From the NCBI GenBank assembly GCA_036346405.1, contig CM070554.1:47329058-47393057 (forward strand): DNA of 64,000 nucleotides, written 5' to 3'. This stretch comes from Phyllostachys edulis. Lineage: Eukaryota; Streptophyta; Magnoliopsida; Poales; Poaceae. Below are positions 1 to 10,521 of this stretch, in pieces. The stretch's first letter is position 1, and each line of letters starts with the position of its first letter. A program made the translations under genes and the position numbers. Under the pieces are notes generated by a model. It had not been told where the DNA came from, ran no database searches, and was given only the letters and a program-made list of their open reading frames with translations.

Positions 1-41
1 CTTTTGATCCAACTAGACCCTAAGCAAAATTTGCTACGGAT

Positions 42-2017
42 TTGGCTGCTACAACAGAGACTGTGGCCGAAGCTGTTGAACCTCTCAAGCGCAAAGCCCC
101 CAAGACTAAGGTACCCTTCTATCACGACAATAAGACTTTTCGTAGTTTTTGCTTCCTGTGGCTTTGTCAAGTGACTAGAAAAGGAGAACTGAAAGAGTTT
201 CATGTCTTTTGTGAAGGAAATTGCTGCGCCAGTAGTACCTGTGGTCGAGGGTAACAATGTCCTTGAGACGGTCGAGACACCGTCCAGAGAGCCAAGAGTA
301 TCAAGGAGCGATGGCGCTCGATCAAGACCCACGACCGGACGTGGTCGTGGCTGTTCCTCAACTTGAGTCTCGGCTAGACGTGGTTGAGAAAAAGTCAAAG
401 AAACCTTCGTTAGGGAGGGTCTTTTCCAAACTCAAGATCAAGTCTGGCACTAGGAGGTATGTAAAAGAGACAAAAGTGTAAGAACAACATTTACCTTTTG
501 CTTTTTACTACCTAATTGTGCTTTCCTTTTTACGATCTCAGCTCGGCACCTGTCACCCTCAAGGACGTTTCTGTCAAGGAACCCGCTGCTATTTCCCCGA
601 CAGGTGAAGGAACAGCAGTGGCGGTTGTCGAAGGGTCATCCACCGTCCAAATGGTGGAGGGTACTGTTAGTGCTGGAGTGGCTACGACCACCAGGGCAGT
701 CGTAGGGCTAGAAGTGGCTACGACCACAGGAGTGGTCGTAGAGACTAAGGCAAAGACAATGCCTGATATCGCGGAGGCATCAGGCCATCTCCCCGAGAAG
801 GAAGTCGTTGCAGACTTTCCCCCAGGTCCTCAACGAGGAGCTGAAGTTATCGAATCAGAGGTGGAGGAATATGCTAACTTCACCTCTGAGTTCTTCGGGC
901 CGTCTTTCCATGTGGGATCTTCTGCTCTCAAACCTCGTGCTCGTGTCCGTCACCCCAAAAATATTCCTGATGGAGGGGATGTTTTCGATGACGCACATCT
1001 TGAAGCGGTATGGTGGAACCGAGCGCGAGAGATTGATGAACTGAGGAATCCCACGAGGAATCCCACGAGGGTAGTATCTTCGTTTGCACAAAGAGTAATG
1101 AATGTAAGTACCTGTTTTTCGGTATTTGCACTCATATCTTTTCTTGCTTCTAACTGTCTTTCTCTATGCAGAGAACGTTGGAGCAAATTGTTTCTATTGT
1201 CGAATACAACAGGCAACTTGTCCAATTGCGACAGAAAAAAGTGGAACTCTATGAGCAGGCAGAGAAGTGGTAAATGCGCGCTTTCGTAGTCTTTTATGTT
1301 TCGACCACTCACACAAGATTGCTTGGGGCTTGTCGTAGAAGATCTTATGACTAGGTACTGGTCGTAGAAGAGCTTATGACCAGGGTTTTGTCGTAGAATG
1401 ACTTATGACTAGATCTTGGTAGTAGGAGAACTTACGACCGCTTGTTTGGTGCTAACGTCCATTCTTTCCCTTTGCAGGTTTAAGAGTGACGAGAAGACCT
1501 TAGCAGATTCTCTCAACTATAAGAAAGCCGAGGTGAAAAGGCTAAAGGAGGAGATTGAAGACCTCTAGAAGAAGCTTCAGGAGGCAAACTCTGCGATTAG
1601 TTGTGTTTTCCTTCTCGAGGTCATTTTATCTAACTAGCCTCATTCTTTTCAAAACAAGTAGTACAAATAAAACGACTCCACGAGGCTTCGACTCGCAATC
1701 AAGAGGAAATGAAGGCTTTGAAGATCAATCTTCAAGACAACATTTCACTTCTGAACAATGTACTCGGTGGGCTTCATGTTGAGGGGATTACTCCTCGAGA
1801 TGATACACTGTCTGCCCACTTAAGTGCCATTGGCGAACAAGTCAAAACTTTGCAAGAGGCAGTGACTACCTTGAAGGCGAACCAATTCGATTCAATAAAG
1901 GATGCGATCGAAGAGGGAATAAGATTTTTCCTGGCAAAACTTAAAGCCCATGATCCCAACCTTAATCTGCAACTTTGTTATAGGCGACTTTCGCCTCAAG
2001 CTGAAGGAGGCGATTAA
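42..2017 (+). CDS. Antisense multi-exon gene of Tat-1 (3' part; start lies outside the window)
   Basis: Open frames on the plus strand join through introns with good GT-AG sites that keep the frame. Intron 457-541 (GTATGT...CAG) joins TRS to SAPVTL. Intron 1104-1171 (GTAAGT...CAG) joins FAQRVMN to RTLEQ. Intron 1270-1477 (GTAAAT...CAG) completes a Trp codon before FKSDEK. The product is Glu/Lys-rich and heptad-like after about base 1170, so probably coiled coil. The last exon (1709-2017) matches the C-terminus of the antisense gene of Tat-2 (shared ALAKLKA-type stretch near 1940 and 47110). An in-frame TAG at about 1566 and a shift near the end suggest decay. Function is unknown; the Tat-2 copy carries a Transposase_28-like N-terminus. 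Confidence 0.7.
1332..1440 (+). repeat. 29-bp periodic palindromic array inside an intron of the antisense gene (4 units)
   Basis: GTCGTAG-like half sites begin at 1332, 1361, 1390 and 1419, exactly 29 bp apart. Each is followed after about 8 nt by an inverted half site such as TATGACT or TACGACC, giving a hairpin-capable unit. The array lies in intron 1270-1477. Confidence 0.9.
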
Positions 2018-2132
2018 TGATAACACTGACCCGATCGCTAAAGGCGATCACGGAGGTATGCAGATAAGATCTCCTTCGCCAGAGGCAGTGCATGCGAGTC
2101 CCGAGTCTGTAAAGACAAATTTTTGTTGATGT

Positions 2133-2134
<2 letters not shown>

Positions 2135-2206
<72 letters not shown>
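2135..2206. repeat. (AT)n microsatellite
   Basis: Uninterrupted AT dinucleotides of about 72 bp sit just after the last antisense exon of Tat-1. Confidence 0.97.
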
Positions 2207-2208
<2 letters not shown>

Positions 2209-2441
2209 TTCCTTTTTCTCGAAAATCATCTTATCGAGTAATTAGTAACTCATAAGATAATGAATGGAAAAAGAGCAAGGCGATAATTGAAGTCAAGTTA
2301 ATAACTTTATCCTAGCCGACTATTTGCTTGGTTTATTTAGATAAACCGAGTAAATAATGTTTAAATGGGTTTTCTAAAAGAGAGAGGTTTAGCTAACTTG
2401 TAGTTTTTTGATCACAATTATCATGCACAGGTCGAAAGAGT

Positions 2442-3016
2442 AGGAACGAGTTGACACTAGGAAGTTCCTTCTAGTGGGCAGGACCACGTGCAGAGAGGAA
2501 AGGCTTCGACTAGGTGATATTACTGTCTCCGACCAGAATAATCAAATCAAGAACGGTCAACTTGAGTTAGATAAACGTCTGTAGTTCCTTTAAAAGATTT
2601 GTTCTACTTATTTCAATGCGATCGATGGGTTAGCTCTCGGTAGCAAGAGTTAGAAAGCAGACGACGCTAGGAAGTTCCTTCTAGTGGGGCGAGGACCACG
2701 TGCAGAGAGGAAAGTCTTAGACTAGGTGTTGCAACTTCCTCCTACCAGTTAAAACAAACCGAGTTTACCGAAAGTAGTCGAGCAAATTTTAAAAGTATAC
2801 TCGGCTTAATTTATTTTTCAAAAAGATGAATGAAGAAATAAACTAAGTCACTAAGAGTTGGCTTGAAATTATTTCGACCATGTTTTGAACCCAAGCTCTT
2901 TGTGTTGGTAGCAAAAGGGAGGAACGAGTTGACTCTAGGAAGTTCCTTCTAGTGGGCGGGACCACGTGCAGAGAGGAAAGACTTCGACTAGGTGATGTTA
3001 CCATCCTTTCGACCAG
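2442..3016. repeat. Three dispersed copies of a ~95-bp module with a CACGTG core, in the pol-antisense spacer
   Basis: Copies lie at about 2442-2536, 2653-2748 and 2920-3016. Each holds a near-palindromic CTAGGAAGTTCCTTCTAG, then ACCACGTGCAGAGAGGAAAG, then GACTAGGTG and a terminal ACCAG. CACGTG (a G-box type hexamer) lies at 2485-2490, 2697-2702 and 2963-2968. A related copy in reverse orientation sits at 46332-46390 in the equivalent spacer of Tat-2. The unique DNA between copies shows no gene. Confidence 0.85.
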
Positions 3017-3038
3017 TGTAAAGATGAACTGAGTACTA

Positions 3039-3118
3039 GTCGTAGGATGTCTTACGACTAGTGTATTGTCGTGGAAAAGCTCACAACTAGGAATTGGTCG
3101 AAGATAGACCTTCGACCA
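3039..3118 (+). repeat. 29-bp periodic palindromic array in the spacer (3 units)
   Basis: GTCGTAG, GTCGTGG and GTCGAAG begin at 3039, 3068 and 3097, again exactly 29 bp apart. Inverted partners (TACGACT, ACAACT, TTCGACC) close each unit. Same unit type as 1332-1440 and 11037-11203. Confidence 0.88.
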
Positions 3119-3207
3119 GGGTATGGTGGAAAGAATTGTCAAAGCACTACTCAAAGTGAAACAATAAAGATAGAAATAACCTGATGCTTTATTGAATGGT
3201 TGGTCAT

Positions 3208-4310
3208 TTACACGTAGAATTTGCATAACTAGTCGATATTCCAAGAATTAGAGAGAACCCGACCGTCTTCCATTGCCAGTCGTACCGAATCTGGATGCAT
3301 AACTTCGACCACTATGTAAGGACCTTTTCACTTGGGGGAAAGTTTGTTCCGATTAGACTGGGATTGAATTTTCCTCAATACCAAGTCACCTCTGACAAAG
3401 GTCTGCGAGGTTGGACCTTCTGATCGTAGTATTTTTGCCAGGCTTCTTTGGTAGACCGCTAAACGGATTAAGGCTTGATTTCTCTTTTCTTCGAGCAGGT
3501 TAATGTCATCCGCTCGAAGCTATTCTTGGGCTAAGTCATTGAAACGCTCGACCCTTGTTGACCTGATCTTTAGTTTTGGTGGAAGCATGGCTTTGACACC
3601 AAAAACTAGGAAAAAAGGTGTTTCGCCTATGGCCCGACTAGCGGTCGTGTGAACTGCCCATAATACTGAGGGTAATTCTTGTACCCAAGCCCCAGAGCGC
3701 TTAACAAGTTGGTCGTAGACTCGAGTTTTGATTCCCTTCATTATTTGGCCATTCGCTCGTTCGATTGCCTCATTGGTTTGGGGATGGGCGATAGAGACGT
3801 AACAGAGCTTGGTACCCAACTCGTCGCAAAATTCCTGAAATTTTGCGCTTATCTGTGATTATTCGACTTGGGACTCCAAATCGAGTAATCACACTTCTCA
3901 TCATGAACTGTTTTGCGGCTTTAGTTGTTATCCCAGTCACATGTTCGGCTTCAATCCATTTTTGTGAACATATCAATAGCCACAAAAGGAACTCAAAGCC
4001 CCCTAGAGCCCTTGGGAACGGTCCTAGGATATCGAGAGCCCAGGTCGCAAAAGGCTAAGATAGAGGAATTGTTTGTAATGCCTGAGCCGGTTGGTTTATT
4101 TGTGTGCTATGAAACTGGCATTGTACACATTTCTTAACCAACTCTTTGGCTTCGTAGAGGGCTGTTGGCCAGTAAAATCCTTGTTGAAAGGCTTTTCCAA
4201 CCAACGTTCTGTAGGAAGCATGAGTTCCACAAATGCCCCCGTGAATGTCGTGAAGGAGGTTTATTCCTTCTCTCTACGATATGCATCGCATGAGTACCCC
4301 TTGAGTACCT
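3208..4310 (-). pseudogene. Tat-1 integrase
   Basis: Reading leftwards, an HHCC zinc-binding N-terminus is visible (CGTH near 4220, then CVQCQFH near 4120). The core follows: first Asp in a LDILGPF stretch near 4010, second Asp in IITDKRK near 3860, and Glu in NEAIERANGQI near 3760. The C-terminus ends with the Tat signature DGRVLSNSWNID and stops at 3208. Frame changes near 3840 and 3300-3500 and an in-frame TAG in the last 10 codons break it. The enzyme would insert the element's cDNA; this copy cannot make it whole. Confidence 0.82.
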
Positions 4311-5040
4311 CATTTATAGAGGACTCCTTCGACCAAAGTATATATTTTGGCCTTTCGGGATAAACGATCTACTTCAAGATCATCATCGGGTATGGAACCC
4401 GTCTGAAGATACTTGTAGATGGGATCCATCCAAGTATCCTCGTATTCTAGAGAGGTTGTCTCAATAGGAGATATCTCTGGTGTGTCCACTAGAGATGGCT
4501 TTTGGAGTTGCTCCAAGAAGACTCCCTTTGGTACTTGTGATCGGGAAGAAGTTATCCGAGCAAGCTGGTCTGCGAGGAAATTATCCTTTCGAGGGATGAA
4601 TTGTACCTCGAAACCGAAAAAATGCTTTTCAAGCTTTCGAACCTCCGATAAGTACCAAGACATGGTCGGGTTAAAGCACTGGTACTCTTTTCTGACCTGA
4701 TTCACGACTAGTTGAGAGTCTCCTCTCACGAGTAGTCGTCGAATCGCGAGCGCTTTCGCGGCTCGTATGCCGTCTAATAAACCTTCGTACTCTGCCACAT
4801 TGTTAGTGGCTTGAAAGTTTAACTATATGGCATACTTTAAGGTCTCTCCGTTAGGAGATTCCAAGACCACCCCAGCCCCTGAGCCACTTAAAGTAAGTGA
4901 CCCGTCAAAGTACATCGTCCACTAGTTGTGGGTATCGTACTGGGGATCCTGAACAGGTTCAGGATTTGTCCATTCGGCGACAAAGTCTACCAAGATCTGG
5001 GATTTAATGGCCGTTCGGGACACGAAATGGAGGTCGAACT
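4310..5040 (-). pseudogene. Tat-1 RNase H region (RVT_3-type second RNase H) and linker to integrase
   Basis: The frame at 4310-4798 reads MAEYEGLLDGIRAAKAL, then VRGDSQLVVNQV, then KDNFLADQLAR, the pattern of RVT_3/archaeal-type RNase H with its D/E residues. Upstream (to about 5040) a YFDGSL motif starts the domain, separated by an in-frame stop. A second RNase H of this class is a recognised trait of Tat elements. The linker to integrase (EDTWMDPIYKYLQTG) matches that of Tat-2 near 34980. Confidence 0.8.
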
Positions 5041-5254
5041 CCCCAAGTTCTATTGACTATTTAGACATGCGTCCCGCTGCTTCCCTATTATGGAGGATCA
5101 CTCCCAAGGGAAACTCAGACGGCACAATTATCTTGTGCACTTGAAAATAATGCCGCAATTTCGTCGAAGACATGAGGAGAGCATAGAGAAGCTTCTGGAC
5201 CTAAGGGTAATGCTCCTTAGGTCCGTGCAAAACTTCACTTACATAGTACACTGG

Positions 5255-5780
5255 TCATTGAACGTTTTCACGTTCTATGACTAGTACTGTGCTCACTGCC
5301 TGTGGCATGGCAGCTAGATAAATTAAGAGCATCTCTTCTGGTTTCGGAGAAACCAGAACAGGAGCACTCGTAAGATATCTCTTGACATCCTCGAAGGTAC
5401 CGTTTACCTCGTCCGACCACTCGAAACTGTCGTGCTTCCTTAGAAGTTTGAAACAAAGGTAGTCCTTTTTTCCCAGACGTGCTATGAAACGACTTAAAGC
5501 TGCCATACACCCTGTGAGCTTTTAGACTTCTTTCTTCGTGGTTGGAGGGCGCATTTGAACAATGGCTTTTATCTCTTTGGGATTTGCTTCGATCCCACGT
5601 ACAGAGACTAGGAAATGAATATCTTACTGGTCTTACCTTGGTCCTGGGGACTTGCATTTCGTCCAGGGTGTTCATAAACAAAATATTCAACGAACTACCA
5701 TCATCAATCAACACTCGGTTCACTCGACAGTTGTTGATGGTGGGTTCGACCACGATCGGAAATCGACCTGGTCGAGTCAA
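5255..5780 (-). pseudogene. Tat-1 protease fused to the C-terminal end of reverse transcriptase (RT palm deleted)
   Basis: The frame opens with an aspartic protease motif (VLIDDGSSLNILF, about 5690-5720). After RPVRYSF the sequence jumps straight to the region after the RT palm (RGIEANPKEI, MAALSRFIARLGKK, FEWSDE). In Tat-2 these two points are about 1.3 kb apart, and the intervening half of protease and the RT fingers and palm with the YIDD motif are absent here. The join lies near 5620-5640. Without the catalytic palm this copy cannot reverse transcribe. Confidence 0.8.
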
Positions 5781-8005
5781 AGGATCGGGCAGTCAACCTT
5801 CTCGAAGGAGATGGTGACTTCCGACCACTTTGGCAACTTATTGACAAGAGGAGGGTTAATAGAGTTTACCTCGCGTTCGACTGCCTTAAGCTATTGTTTT
5901 GACTCGTATGCCGATGATCCTCCAAAGATGTGCTCGATGGTGTGCTCGGGATCTTGAAACGGGATATCCTCGTTGTCGTCCGACTATGTATGACCACTAG
6001 CTTGCCCTACCTCCTCTAGAGTAGGAAGTGGTCCTTTGCCGTTGTAGTAGTCCTCAAGCTTTCGTTGGAAAACTCAGCAATTGCGAAGGTCATGTCCGTC
6101 CTTTTTATGGAAAGAACACCACCTAGGCTTATCGGTCTTCTATTCGGGGTGCTTACTTTTGCCTCGATCGGGGTGTTGTTTGGCAGTTCGTGGCTCTTTA
6201 TTGCTTACAGCCAGGACCTCCTTAGAAGAATTGGCTTGAGGCTTTTGGCCCTCTGCCTTGTTCTTAGATTTCTTGGCCTTCTTATCCTTCTTCTTGCCAC
6301 CTTCGCCAGTCTCCTGAGGGTGCTAGCCATCTTGATCGATGATTTTAGTCCACTCGATCGCTTCATCGCGATAGCGCATCGATCGACCATCTCAAGAGTT
6401 GGCGACGAGAGCAGGAGGGTTCAAAGAGATGTCCTCCGTGATCCTTCTGCTGTGGACTCCCTGCTCAGAAACATCAGGAATCGAATTGCGAACCTGACTG
6501 AAATGCTTGATGAATTGGCGTAGTGTTTTGTGGTCATTTTATCGCATCCTATGTAGGTCGTCCTCCTTTCCGGGGCGGTGGTAGGTGCCCTGGAAATTGG
6601 CCAGCAATAGATCGCAGAGATGTTGCCACGAGTAGATCAGCTCGACTGATTGGTTTAACAACCATAATCAAGCAGACCCTTCGAGCACAGTCAGAATGTA
6701 ATTCGCCATGACGCGCTCTCCTCCTCCTGCTGCTCGGACAGCGGTCGTATAAATTTGAAGGAATTCGATGGGATTTTGAGACCCATCAAATTTCTCCATG
6801 TTCCCTAGTTTAAACCGCGGCGGCCAGTGAACTGCTTGAAGGTTAGGCGAGAATGCCCGACATCCGGTAATTACGTCGTAACACCTCCTTTGTAGAAAAG
6901 AGGGGATGACATCGCCAGGCAATCGTACTCGACAAAACCCAGCAACAGGTGAATCTGACTTATGGTAAGTCTCGATCCTATGAGGGTAATACTCCTCGTA
7001 CTCTGTCCGCTGTTACAGACCTCTCGGTCGGAGTGGTGAATGATCACCTCTCCTAGGAGCTTTATGATAGTCAGGCGTTCGAGGAACTCTTTTCTGGTTT
7101 GGAGAACTATGCAACTTGCAGCGATTCCCATGCGGTGAGTTATTTGAACGACTGGAAGCTGATGGAGTCGTACTGCTACGACTTCTAGCATGATGTTGGT
7201 GGGGTCGTTCGAGCTTGCTCATCGTGCTCTGCAGCCTTCGTGTGATCTCTTCAGCGAAGAGGTCATAGCCAGGTGCTCGGGCAAGTTCTCGAGAGGGGTT
7301 CTCGAGCAGATCATTGATATGCTGAAGTTCCTAAGCTTCTTTCGACTGGTATTGAGTGCGCCCAGGCAATTTTCTCTGAACCGCAACTCGTTTTCGTCGG
7401 ATTGTTTCAAAATCATCCATACTTGATCCTTGAGCTTGCCTTAGTGAAGTGCGATGATCTCGAGAATTTCCCGCATGCTCATCAGAGTATTGACTTTGTT
7501 CATTGCCGGAGGTGTCCTTGGCATCGCTACGAGTGATCGTAGGGTGTGATCTTCGGGGAGCATCTTCAGACCTGTCTCTAGGAGAGTTATTGCTACCTGA
7601 GGGCAGGACGAAGACCTCCCGTTGATGATCTTCACTTGCGCTAGAGGCCTCCTTGCTTGAAGAGTTGTCGAATGACACCATCTGGCGACTTGGAGCAAAC
7701 CCCTCCAGGAAGGGGAATTCTGGGTTACAACCGTCTCCGTCGGCAAGTGAGTCCTGCGTTGGGATGGTCGAACTCGCAGGAGGAGTATGTTTGATCGCAT
7801 CCTTGGCTGGGCTAACTGGAGAGAGAGAATTACCAGATGCTGATGAAGATCCAGAATTACGACTTCCAAGAGTTGTCGCGCCAGGTCGGACTATCTTAGG
7901 TGGACTTGGACATTTGGAGAGGGAACCCTCGCCATGTTCCGAGTCTGCCTTGGGACAGTCTTCATTGTGGTCGGATTGACCCTTGCCCTCTGAGGAAGCT
8001 GGTTC
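5780..8005 (-). pseudogene. Tat-1 gag (main part)
   Basis: The retrotransposon gag core is clear at 6668-6850: EKFDGSQNPIEFLQIYTTAV is shared almost word for word with Tat-2 (about 31370-31430). Nearer the protease a Cys/His cluster (CSFHKKDGHDLRNC, near 6100) is the likely nucleic-acid-binding element. The Ser/Arg/Asp-rich frames at 7331-7681 and 7441-7869 belong to the variable N-terminal half. Several frame changes and stops are present. The reading continues at 10249 beyond the solo LTR. Confidence 0.75.
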
Positions 8006-8191
8006 TGTAATACCCCAAGTTTAATTAAGTAAGAAGAAAAGAATTCGGGGAGGAGAATCAATTAGAAAAGTGATTTAACAGAAGATTCAGGGGAATTCTT
8101 GCGTAATTTAGAAAATCTGGGCTGTGGGCCAAAAGCCCACAACACCTTGGCCCATTAGGGCAACCATCCAAGTGGAGGGGGAGGCCATGCT

Positions 8192-8225
8192 ACTGTAGCA
8201 CGCACTGTAGCGCCGCCACTGTAGC
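8192..8225. repeat. Cluster of ACTGTAGC motifs in the LTR
   Basis: ACTGTAGC occurs at 8192, 8204 and 8218. The fuller form GCTACTGTAGC is an interrupted palindrome. Similar clusters occur at 53863-53900, and a degraded one near 18900-18945. Confidence 0.8.
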
Positions 8226-9443
8226 AGCCCCTCCCCTCCCCATTGCGCCTCCACCTCCTTTCCCCTCCCTTGCGCCTCCACCTCCCCTCCCCTTCGTGGC
8301 CAGCCAAGAAAGGAGAAGGAGGAAGGGAGGGAGGGAAGAAGAGAGGGAAGATGAAGGTTCGCAGCCTACGTCGTGGTCTACAGCAATTAAATCGAGGGTA
8401 ACGTTAGTTCCCGTTGTTTAGATGGTTAATTAATTGTTTTAGCAATACCGGTTGTGTAGATCCTTTTCTGTCCAGTATATTGAACGTCAGTTTTGATGGC
8501 TTTAGAGGCAGATTCCGTGGATCCCATCTCTTAGAGACAGTTGGGTATTGTCCTTAGCTTTCCAGGGCCGCCAAGAACGCCCAAATCCGATTAACGGTCA
8601 GCGAGTTATGAATTCTTTAGTGGCGCTGTCCTGTTAATCTGTCAGTTTTCTGACAGTTTGTAGAAAAACTGGAATAACCTATTAGTTAAAGAAGAAATCA
8701 GAGGATCTTTATATAACAAAAATGTAGGTAATTTCCATACCTTTCCAGAAAGCTAAAGAACGCATTATTTGGATGCTCGTAGTAAAAGTTATGGTGGTTT
8801 TAGTGTACTGTCCAGAGAACCCGACGTGAAAATTGATGTCTTTTAAATTGGCTTGGTAGGGGTATTGTATGACCGATTCAGAAGGGCCACTCAGCTAGGT
8901 TTAGTTGGGAAATTTAATTATATTTCCAAAAAGTCCTAGAACACCTTATTTGGACCCTGTAGTGAAAGTTATGAATTTTTGAAGTGGACTGTCCAATAGG
9001 AGGGACATATCGATCATTAGATGTGGGGCGTTTGGAAGGCGCTTGAGAGTCGACTTTCTCGTTTGAGCTATTAAATATGTCTTGGGTCCAGCATGGTTAT
9101 CTTAGCTTGATTCATAATTATGTTCAGGTGAGGATTGGTCGAGGGCAGCGCCCTCTTCGCGTCTACCGTTTCCGCACGGTTGAGGCAAGTATCCTGTTTG
9201 TAGCATAATGATGATTGATTGTTATGATTGTTTGCGTTTGAATCGTACTAGTCATACAAGGATGATAGTGTGATGAACATGAATAGAACATGGTGAATGC
9301 ATGTTTATGGTTAAAGCTTTCCTATCTATGTTGATTATGCCTTACATGTTATTTGGGATCTGTAGTTGTGGTATGTACTTGTTGATTCTTATGTATGAAA
9401 GATAGAATCATAGTACATACGCATATTGAAAGCATATCTGAGA

Positions 9444-9672
9444 CTTGGTCACGTGGTGACCAAGTATATACCGTTGAGGTCCCCGTCATGTAAATGACGG
9501 GCTTGTGGTCCCCACATTCGTGGAATGTGGGCATTGAGTAGAGGTCCCCATCATGAAGATGATGGGCAATGGTCCCTATACTCATGGAGTATAGGCTCTT
9601 GGTCCCCTGTGCGGAGGGCACGAGCAAGGGTATCATCGACGGTTGTATACCTCGCATTACTGGTAAAATGCG
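9444..9672 (+). other. Hairpin series in the solo LTR
   Basis: Eight adjacent inverted repeats follow one another with short linkers, often AGGTC: CTTGGTCAC/GTGACCAAG, CCCGTCAT/ATGACGGG, CCCACATT/AATGTGGG, CCCATCAT/ATGATGGG, CCTATACT/AGTATAGG, a decayed CCCTGTGC pair, a pair round a CGACGG loop, and CGCATT/AATGCG. Loops are 3-8 nt. The same series occurs at 37687-37918, 45025-45256 and 55235-55410. Confidence 0.85.
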
Positions 9673-10248
9673 AAAAGAGATAAAGGTTAAAAGGTGCATT
9701 GCATGTTAGCATTACATAAGCATGAGAGTTATCTTTATTGTAATGCTTCTTTTGGAATGTTGATGCTATCTTGTGAATTTAGCATTTTCTTTATTGATAC
9801 TTTTTGAGTCTTTGGGCTCACTCTTGCTTTGTTGTGTTTTTAGGTACCACAGCAAGAACGGCATGCATGGGAGGGAGTAGTTTTGTTGAGATGCACTCAC
9901 TACCATTCATCATAAAGAAAGAACATCATTTAGTTTATATTCTTTAAATAAGCAAACTGATTGAGATTCACTTATAGTTTCGTTGAATGCTTTGGCTTAA
10001 TTGTAATAATGAGATTAGCGAATTGGGATTATGCTTATTATCGCTTTATCGGAATAGACTATCTTGCATGTTGAATGAATTTGGATATTAGATTTTTGTT
10101 AATGTTATCTATAAGCTGCTGAAAACTTCGGTATATTTATGTATACAAAGGAGGTTCTATTTGAAAAATTTGGTAAATGGTCTTAGTAGTATTGTTTAAT
10201 TTTATTTTAGTAGCATTCGGGCTCAATGTTGAAATTTGGGGTATTCTG

Positions 10249-10454
10249 AGTTCCCTATTTGGACGTATCGTTGTAGGGGATAAGGATCCCTCCTCAACTC
10301 CATCGGTGGTAAAGTGTCCTGGAGAAAGATCTCCGAGGGCGACATCACTATCGAATGATACATCACTCAGCTCGTAATCAAAACTGGCATCCATGTCGAT
10401 ATCCGCGTAATCGGCCAAGTCGAACCAGTTCTCCTCGTTCCACTCTCCTGCCAT
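10249..10454 (-). pseudogene. Tat-1 gag N-terminus
   Basis: The ATG at 10454 opens MAGEWNEENWFDLADYAD, nearly identical to the start of Tat-2 gag at 29944 (MPGVWNEENWFDLADYAD). That agreement fixes the start. It lies about 50 bp after the PBS. The frame runs into the solo LTR at 10248. Confidence 0.85.
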
Positions 10455-10501
10455 GAGAGCATGAGAATTGGAAAGACAAGGGAAAGCTGATGACTCGAAG
10501 A

Positions 10502-10519
10502 TCCCCACGGTCGGCGCTA
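10502..10519 (-). other. Primer-binding site of Tat-1
   Basis: On the minus strand the LTR end CCGACA is followed by GT and then TAGCGCCGACCGTGGGGA. Tat-2 has TGGCACCGTCCGTGGGGA in the same place. Both resemble the TGGCGCCGT-type sites of grass gypsy elements; the exact tRNA is not certain. Confidence 0.8.
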
Positions 10520-10521
10520 AC

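Larger units (their letters stand above)
8006..10248 (+). mobile_element. Solo LTR of a chromovirus (Chr-B family) inserted in Tat-1 gag
   Basis: It starts TGTAATACCCC and ends GGGTATTCTG, a decayed form of GGGTGTTACA. The flanks GGTTC (8001-8005) and AGTTC (10249-10253) are a 5-bp target duplication with one mismatch. Gag coding sequence lies on both sides. The body matches the LTRs of Chr-B and the solo LTR at 53701-55990: a run of ACTGTAGC motifs near 8192, a hairpin series at 9444-9672, and the conserved core GAGTCTTTGGGCTCACTC near 9807. No internal element sequence is present, so it is a solo LTR left by LTR-LTR recombination. Confidence 0.85.

Noticed and set aside
5542..6523. Plus-strand frames at 5542-5957 and 6065-6523
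   Set aside because: They lie opposite Tat-1 protease and gag, whose motifs are on the minus strand.
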